Made by a program: the position numbers and the translations under genes
Notes under the pieces: model-generated
The model's input: the letters and a program-made list of their open reading frames with translations, nothing else
Database searches by the model: none
Told to the model about the DNA's origin: nothing
Shown here: piece by piece, positions 57,777-64,000 of the stretch
How the letters are laid out: each line of letters starts with the position of its first letter
How positions within the stretch are numbered: position 1 is the stretch's first letter
NCBI GenBank assembly: GCA_024811115.1
Contig: JAKOGH010000801.1
Span: forward strand, 1 to 64,000
Reading direction: 5' to 3'
Origin: Terana coerulea
Lineage: Eukaryota; Basidiomycota; Agaricomycetes; Polyporales; Phanerochaetaceae
Length of the DNA: 64,000 bases

Positions 57777-58307
57777 ATGGCACCCACCAAAAGTCCAAGG
57801 CCACCAAGTCCACCGAGTCTATTGCGTCTCGTCTTGCCCTTGTCGTCAAGTCCGGCAAGTACAGCCTTGGCTACAAGTCAGCCCTCAAGCACATGCGCAA
57901 CGGCAAGGGTGAGTCCTGTTTCGCCACAGCTCTCTCTCCGGGGACTGGAGCGCGATGCTGAGAAGGTCCCTTGTGCTGACTCTACCCCTCGCACCTGTCA
58001 ATCCACCCTTTCTCGGGATGTATTTGTTCATGGAATTCTAGCCAAGCTTGTCTTGATTGCCGGCAACTGCCCACCTCTCCGCAAGTCTGAGCTTGAGTAC
58101 TACGCCATGCTCTCCAAGACCTCGGTGCATCACTTCCAGGGTACCAATGTTGCCCTGGGTACCGCTGCTGGAAAACTCTTCCGTGTTGGGTACGCTTTTT
58201 CCTTTGTAACATGTCGAACGCCGCTCAAGATCGTCCTTAGTGTGATGTCCATTATCGACCAGGGTGACAGTGATCTGCTCACCGTCGCCGAGGCTGCCGC
58301 GCAGTAA
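57777..58307 (+). CDS. RPL30: Ribosomal protein eL30
   Basis: Cytosolic large-subunit protein with an L7Ae-type fold. Exons: 57777-57908, 58042-58199, 58241-58307. After the start the expected protein is [19 protein letters not shown], then [59 protein letters not shown] and [20 protein letters not shown]. The ATG (MAPT) is one base out of frame with all of this. One extra A in the AAAA at 57789-57792 joins them, so a one-base deletion in the assembly is likely. Intron 1 is 133 bp, longer than most here; I looked for a snoRNA in it and found no convincing box C/D pair. Confidence 0.93.
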   Translation: MAPTKSPRPPSPPSLLRLVLPLSSSPASTALATSQPSSTCATARVSPVSPQLSLRGLERDAEKVPCADSTPRTCQSTLSRDVFVHGILAKLVLIAGNCPPLRKSELEYYAMLSKTSVHHFQGTNVALGTAAGKLFRVGYAFSFVTCRTPLKIVLSVMSIIDQGDSDLLTVAEAAAQ

Positions 58308-58496
58308 ACCACTTAGGTCTAGAAGCAACCCATGTAGCATCTGGATCTGTATGACTATCTTCCTCGTTATGATTAACTTGCATGCAACCATATACCCTTT
58401 GCATTCATCTGAACCTTCGGTCTGATAGTTCGCCACGGCGTGCTATGTACCAGTGGAGTACTGAAATACAGGGCAAGGCATTCCTAACTTCGTACA

Positions 58497-60210
58497 CTAC
58501 AACAATGAAGCCGACATCGAGATGATGGTGTGTGGACCCTGTTCGGCGTAGTCTCCTTTGGCAACAAAGTTTTTGCCGTGTGGGTCGGTAACAAATATTG
58601 CCTGCACAAACGGTTAATGCGTATGCAAGTAAAAGTAAGGTTATCACACACCTTTGCAACGATACTTGACCCCAAGAATGAAGCGAGACCATCACCCTTC
58701 TCTCGATACTCCGCAAAATATTCCGGAATTTTTAGCGTCTTGATAGACTTGGGCTGAACCTCGTTCTGTTGATCTGGTGCGGTGAGAATGTAAGTCAATA
58801 GCCTTGCTTGCAGCGCTGCACCGACGCCTGGATGAAGACGCGTTAGCCCAGCGAAAGTCCGGATTCCGACAAAGCAGCACACCTTTGATGTGGTCTGTTA
58901 CATCTCCTGTGACGAACAGCCCTTGCCATACGTACTGCCTGGCATCGACTTCTGTGAGAGCAACGGCATGGGCGATAGCGGCTGGTAGTGGCCTGATGGC
59001 CTCTTCTTCCGTGTTCCTTGGCAGCCCCGGTATCGCTCCAAGTAGGCTAGGGTCAAACAGTGGCTCGCAGAACCGGTGACGTTCTTTGCCCAGCGTCAGA
59101 GACTTGTCTCGGAACTGCAGCGTGACTAGGTCCAAGGCCTCAATCTCCTTCGCCCGTGCTTGCTCAGCGGCGGAGGCTTTAGCGTTCGCCCGCTTCTTCA
59201 TGCCAGACTCGATGACCGCCTTCTCCTTTCCCGCAACGACAACTGCTGCAATGTCCGTGATGCCCTCCTCTTCTATATCTGCGGCCTCGCCTTCCGCGAG
59301 CACCTTCACAAGACCCTCTTGCCACACTTGCCTCGCGACCTCGACTAGAGTTGAATGCAGGGCCTCTGGAGCAAGCGGGGCATCCGGTGGTGAAAGCGTA
59401 GAGATAACCGACTGGTTCGACTGCAGGAGGTGCGCGAGATACTGCTCGCAGTCCGAGATGCCATAGTCCACGGTCGTATGCGATCCCTGGACAATGAAGC
59501 CTTCATACACCGATGTGACGTCGATGTGATTCTGGCCTATGTCTACGACGACCCCGTTCAGGTTGCTCCCTGACACGGCTACAGAATAGAATTGGGCCAT
59601 CGGACGTTCCAAGAGAGACAGGCCCGCAACGTTGAAGCGTTCAAAGAATATCTGACATATCTTCTCGTATGTAGTGCGCGAGAGACCTGCGAAGAAGGAT
59701 AGCAAAATGGGGGATTCCATTTGGACGCGTCGGAGGCCGAGTTGGTTAAACAAAGTGTGTTTCCTGTGATGCGTGTTAGACATCATTAGGCATGTGCAAA
59801 TTTACAACGCACCACAATGCCTCCGCTTGCATCCAGTCCTTCACGTCCCCATCTTCGAACGGCCAGTACACCTCCACATCCTGACCACTGGCTAGGGCTT
59901 CTTCAAGTTGGGAACCGACTAGGTAGTCCGTCACTTTCGCAGCGGAAGCAAGGTTTTGAACGGCCGAGGTGGACGGTTGTGGTGCACTGCCACCGTCGCC
60001 TTGAGTCCCATTCACGTATTTCCGCAATCCTACACGCGCGGACAGCTCCTGCGGCGCACGGTCAGGAACCCACAAGCCAAGAAGATGGAGACATTGTCAA
60101 CATACCACTGCAGGGGTTTTGAGTAATTCATGCAGGCCGACCCCAGCACGTATGGCCGTCCTGCTGGTATCGAGGATAACGACAGACAAGTCGCGGAATG
60201 AAGTGCTCAT
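58497..60210 (-). CDS. ARP9: Actin-related protein Arp9-like, chromatin remodelling subunit
   Basis: Nuclear actin-related protein; in yeast Arp9 pairs with Arp7 in SWI/SNF and RSC. The start 60210 reads MSTSFRDLSVVILDTSRTAI then RAGVGLHELLKTP, the actin-fold strand that precedes the phosphate loop. Later exons have DWMQAEALWKHTLFNQLGLR, ESPILLSFFAGLSRTTYEKI, FYSVAVSGSNLNGVVVDIGQ (phosphate loop 2 region), HIDVTSVYEGFIVQGSHTTV and DYGISDCEQYLAHLL. An Ala/Glu/Lys-rich insertion follows (ESGMKKRANAKASAAEQARA). After an intron come VGAALQARLLTYILTAPDQQ and IKTLKIPEYFAEYREKGDGL, then SFLGSSIVAK. The last exon ends with AIFVTDPHGKNFVAKGDYAE and stops at 58497. Canonical actin ATP-binding residues look poorly kept, as in other Arp9 proteins. 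Confidence 0.87.
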
Positions 60211-61071
60211 CGCGGTGAACCAGAAATGATGTGAGTACAACTGGCGCTCGTCTACGCGCACTAGTGTTGCGGAAGAAAGTCCAATGTAACTTACATGCTG
60301 TCAGAAAGTCTGTAAGTTACAATGACCTGGTATTGATAGGTGTAAGTAAGTGTTAGTAAGTAATTTCGGCCGGTCGGTCCAATGAAGCGGTGTGTATTAG
60401 TGTCTATTCGGTCGCGCCGCGTAGTTACACACGTGAAACAGCCTAGACTACCACAAATATATACAAGACGTGTACATTCTTTCCCGCCCCCACCCGACGG
60501 TTTCATGGCCTCGCTTCCGATACGTAACGGTAGGGGTATAGACGTCACCTCCTTGCTTGATTGCACTCCCCGCCCATTCTTCTCGCTACTGAACATTGTA
60601 TTCTCGGTGGAGGGTGGCCCTTATGGTCATCCTGGCATGGTCCTCTACGCGATCGCCGAGGCAAGTAGTTCTCCTGTCTCTGGGCTTCATCCTCCAAAAC
60701 CCAGAGCCATGGGAACGGAACTAACGCATGCCTGAATCGCTGTACGCATATCGTGTTTTGTCGTGTCTTTTCAGAATAAATTTGCAAGCGAGCAAGGACC
60801 GCGGCCATATCGTCATATGGTCAGATCCATAGACACGTTCTTTTAAATTTGTATATTTTTACCTGCAAGATTTTGCATAACCCGCAGCCGTGGGCGGATG
60901 GTCCGGATAGAGTTCGAGCAGTCCTAGGCGCCTAGTAACAGTTCGGCCGGCAATCGAGCGCTTACTTATAGGCGCGTTTCATTTCTGGCTCGCGTCTTAC
61001 CTTCCGCCCTCACCACGACCAATCACCTCCTCGCCTCTTCGCCCACCTCAGCCGCCATCTGACGCGTCGAA
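60211..61071. promoter_or_regulatory. Divergent upstream region, ARP9 / POL3
   Basis: 861 bp between two divergent ATGs. A frame at 60382-60735 has no recognised motif. A GGCGCGTTTC element lies near 60972 and an ACGCGT box at 61062, both of the MluI cell-cycle-box kind. Confidence 0.45.
61062..61067 (+). promoter_or_regulatory. ACGCGT (MCB-type) site at the POL3 start
   Basis: ACGCGT ends five bases before the POL3 ATG. MCB boxes bind MBF and time expression of DNA replication genes to G1/S in yeasts. Position inside the leader makes a role uncertain. Confidence 0.4.
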
Positions 61072-64000
61072 ATGGCAGCAAAAGAGAATCTTCCCGTCAG
61101 AGCACCTCTCGTCAGCGCAGAACCGCCAGCAAAACGTCGTAAATTGTCGCCACCGGTCGACTCGCTGCCAGACGCGACTCCGCCTTCCTCCCTGCCCTCG
61201 ACACAAACGCTTGTGAAGTCGCAGAAGCTGCCTTTAACTCAGAACGGGAGTCAGACACAGGAATCGTCGTTTGCAGATACCCTCGCGCGTTTGAAAGATG
61301 CAGCGTCAGAGAGTCGTGGTGCGTACCGTCTCCGTCATCGCGACTGTGTTCACTTTCCACCTTCTCGACCGCGCCATGGCTCGTAACTCAACTCTATACG
61401 CTTCTCATATCTTTGTTGAGTTCATTTTATGGGTTGAGGATACTGACCTCTGTTGCTTATCAATCCAGAGGCTGAAGGAGGAGCGAATTGCTGGGCACGA
61501 CCTCCGCTCCCTCCAATCGACCCGAAGACGGACTCAGTCAGTCAGTAGCATTTTCTTTGAAGATAATGGCGGCTTGCTTAGAGAGGATATGACACATCTC
61601 AGTCTTCCAGCAAATTGATATCGAAGATTCAACTGAGAACGGAGGCGGGCCAACGCTGAGAATGTTCGGTGTCACTCAGGAGGGCAACTCCGTCCTTGCC
61701 CATGTGACAGACTTCCATCCCTATTTCTATGTCGCTGCCCCTCGCGGTTTTATGAGCGACGATACAGAGGCGTTCCGTGACTACCTGAGCGTAAGTTCAA
61801 CTCTCTGATATCTCGGTTGAAATATGCGTTGAACCCCTGTTCAACAGAACTTGACATCGTATAGTTCAGTCCGCAATGTCACGCTTGTCAACAGACGGAG
61901 TCTATGGGGGTACCGCGGCGACGCCGTAAACCCGTTCATCCGGATTGAAGTGTATGACCAAAGAAGCCTACCGAAAGTCAGAGATGAGTAGTATAATCTC
62001 TCTTCCTATCAGTCATCATCTAATTACTTTGGTATTCACGCGTCTTTGAGCGTGGAGAGTGCCACTTCAACGACTTATGGCAGATGGATAGTATCAGCAC
62101 GTTCGAATCAAACATAGCATATGTATTGAGGTTCATGATCGATGCGAAGGTGAGCCCCTGTTTGTCTTGTTGGCTTGATAGGGGCATGCTCATGCGCATT
62201 CGTAAAAGATCGTAGGGATGAATTGGGTGGAACTGCCAGCGAACAGTTACTCTATAAAGCAAGGCAAAGACAAGAAGTCGCATTCACAATTGGAGGTCGT
62301 GGTCAGGTAAGACTTTGTCAGTAATAGTCTTTCTCGGCTGCTCATGCAAAACATATATAACCACAGATGGGACAAGATCATCTCACATCCTGCTGACGGA
62401 TCATATTCGCACATTGCACCTCTTCGCGTGCTTAGCTTCGATATCGAGTGTGCTGGCCGGAAAGGAATCTTCCCAGAACCCGGGATCGACCCAGTTATTC
62501 AGATCGCGAACATGGTCACGAGGCAAGGTATGTCGCCGTGGTCCATTCGTACTCTTGCGGTGCTCATGTAGCATACTGTCCACAGGCGAATCCCATCCAT
62601 TCATTCGCAATGTATTCACGCTGTCGACATGCTCGCACATTGTGGGATCCCAGGTGCTGTCGTTCGAGTCAGAGACTGAGATGCTTGAAAGATGGCGTGA
62701 TTTCGTGAACGAGGTCGACCCCGACGTCGTCATCGGATACAACATCGGAAACTTCGATTTGCCATACCTGATAGACAGAGCGACTACGCTGAAGGCAAAG
62801 ACGTTCCCACTGCTGGGCAGGATGATTAGTATGGTTTTGATATCCTATAAACGGGGCCGATACTGACTTAGATATTTAGATGTAAAGGCTCAGACTAAGG
62901 AAACTCACTTCTCGTCAAAAGCCTTTGGCCAACGCGATTCCAAGGAGACAGCGCTGGACGGTCGCCTGCAGGTTGATATCCTGCAGTACATGCAGCGCGA
63001 GCACAAACTTCGAAGCTACACTCTTAACTCCGTTTGCGCGCAGTTCCTGGGCGAGCAGAAGGAGGACGTGCATCACTCCGTCATCACAGATCTACAGAAC
63101 GGTGGACCTGAGAGTCGGCGTCGACTGGCCGTGTACTGTTTGAAGGTGCGATTCGCTGCATATAACCATAACCGCCTTACTTACGACGGTCCTTTTGGTC
63201 AGGATGCCTACCTCCCGCAACGGCTCATGGACAAGCTCATGTGTTTCATCAACTACATCGAGATGGCGCGTGTAACGGGTGTTCCGTTCAACTACTTGTT
63301 GTCTCGTGGACAGTCTATCAAGGTGCTGTCGCAGCTATTCCGCAAAGCGAACGACGAGGGCTACCTTGTCCCTGCACTACGTGGCGAAGGTCAGTGCCCA
63401 AATCGCATGAATAATTACGAAACTGACCGTCATGTCCTCATGTTACAGGTACCGACGAGCAGTACGAAGGTGCGACAGTCATCGAACCTCATAAGGGATA
63501 CTACAAGGTCCCCATCGCTACCTTGGATTTCGCGTCTTTGTATCCATCGATCATGATGGCGCACAACCTTTGCTACACCACTCTGCTAGACAAGTCGACC
63601 ATAGACAGGCTGAAGCTAGTCAAGGACGTTGATTATATCCAGACACCGAACAATGGCACGCTGAGCCCTCCTCTTGTGGTTCGTTTATAGACTCTGACCT
63701 GGGTACATGTAGACTTCTTTGCTACGTCTAACAAGCGGAAGGGGTTGCTTCCGACCATTTTAGAGGACTTGATATCCGCGCGGAAACGTGCGAAGGCAGA
63801 CCTCAAGAAGGAGACCGATCCGTTCAAACGGGCTGTGTTGGACGGTAGGCAGCTGGCCTTGAAGGTACGTCACCCGCAGTCCACTTACCTCAAGCCCGAT
63901 GAACCTGAGCCATTCGATACTTCATGTAATAGATCAGTGCCAACTCCGTGTACGGATTTACGGGTGCCACAATTGGCAAGCTACCGTGCCTTCCGATATC
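61072..64000 (+). CDS. POL3: DNA polymerase delta catalytic subunit, 5' part
   Basis: Lagging-strand replicative polymerase with 3'-5' exonuclease. The gene is cut by the right edge. The N-terminus [20 protein letters not shown] is followed by a KRRKLS nuclear localisation-like segment. Next come [20 protein letters not shown] and [13 protein letters not shown], as in family B N-terminal domains. The exonuclease Exo I motif is [20 protein letters not shown]; Exo II is [18 protein letters not shown]; Exo III follows near [17 protein letters not shown]. The polymerase motif A is [20 protein letters not shown], and motif B includes [19 protein letters not shown] at the right end. Many ~50-bp introns. 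An intron with donor GTCAGT lies after DPKTDS, before [13 protein letters not shown]. The motif C (YGDTDS) region and zinc fingers lie outside the window. Confidence 0.94.

Noticed and set aside
57909..58041. Possible snoRNA in the long first intron of RPL30
   Set aside because: A loose CGATGCTGA and a CTGA are present, but there is no proper RTGATGA box C with terminal stem.

Overview
The window is nuclear DNA of a filamentous basidiomycete, probably an Agaricomycete. Nearly every gene is cut by many short GT-AG introns of about 47-60 bp, some with a TACTAAC-type branch point. The gene set is typical fungal housekeeping: velvet factor, Snx41/Atg20, Erg7, sulfite reductase with a fused flavodoxin domain, a Mch1-like transporter. 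I see no operons, CRISPR arrays, rRNA or tRNA genes.

Layout. Positions 1-11135 are a transposon graveyard. A decayed Ty3/gypsy element (minus strand, running off the left edge) is followed by a decayed Ty1/copia element (minus strand). The copia pol is broken by three copies of one ~560 bp LTR-like repeat, one with perfect 5-bp target duplications. A gene-free stretch follows with a perfect 31-bp inverted repeat (11928/12494).

From 12629 to the right edge lies a dense gene region: BFR2 (-), an acidic AT-hook protein (+), SNX41/ATG20 (+), a polynucleotide-kinase-like P-loop protein (+), a TPR protein (-), TIM23 (+), a velvet regulator (+), a CYSTM-like protein (+), CYT1 (+), a THP3/LENG8 SAC3-domain protein (+), SEN2 (-), mitochondrial uS10/RSM10 (+), a Mch1-like MFS transporter (+), two divergent paralogous secreted cysteine-rich proteins (-/+), phosphomannomutase SEC53 (-), lanosterol synthase ERG7 (-), dynein intermediate chain (+), alanine-glyoxylate aminotransferase (+), sulfite reductase beta MET5 (-), a small SET-domain protein (-), RPL30 (+), ARP9 (-), and the 5' part of DNA polymerase delta POL3 (+), cut by the right edge.

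The genes do not form one pathway. Several head-to-head pairs share short promoters (TPR/TIM23, SEN2/RSM10, ERG7/dynein IC, SET/RPL30). The most noteworthy points are: a recurring pattern of single-base length errors, mostly in homopolymers, that breaks otherwise conserved genes (CYT1 twice, SEN2, RPL30, MET5, probably velvet), which looks like an assembly problem rather than pseudogenes; the nested LTR copies carrying both a TATA box and a perfect splice donor; microexons of 9-11 nt; two probable GC-AG introns; and the paralogous secreted cysteine-rich pair. I did not find a convincing new multi-gene system. All gene names rest on motif recognition by eye, not on database searches.
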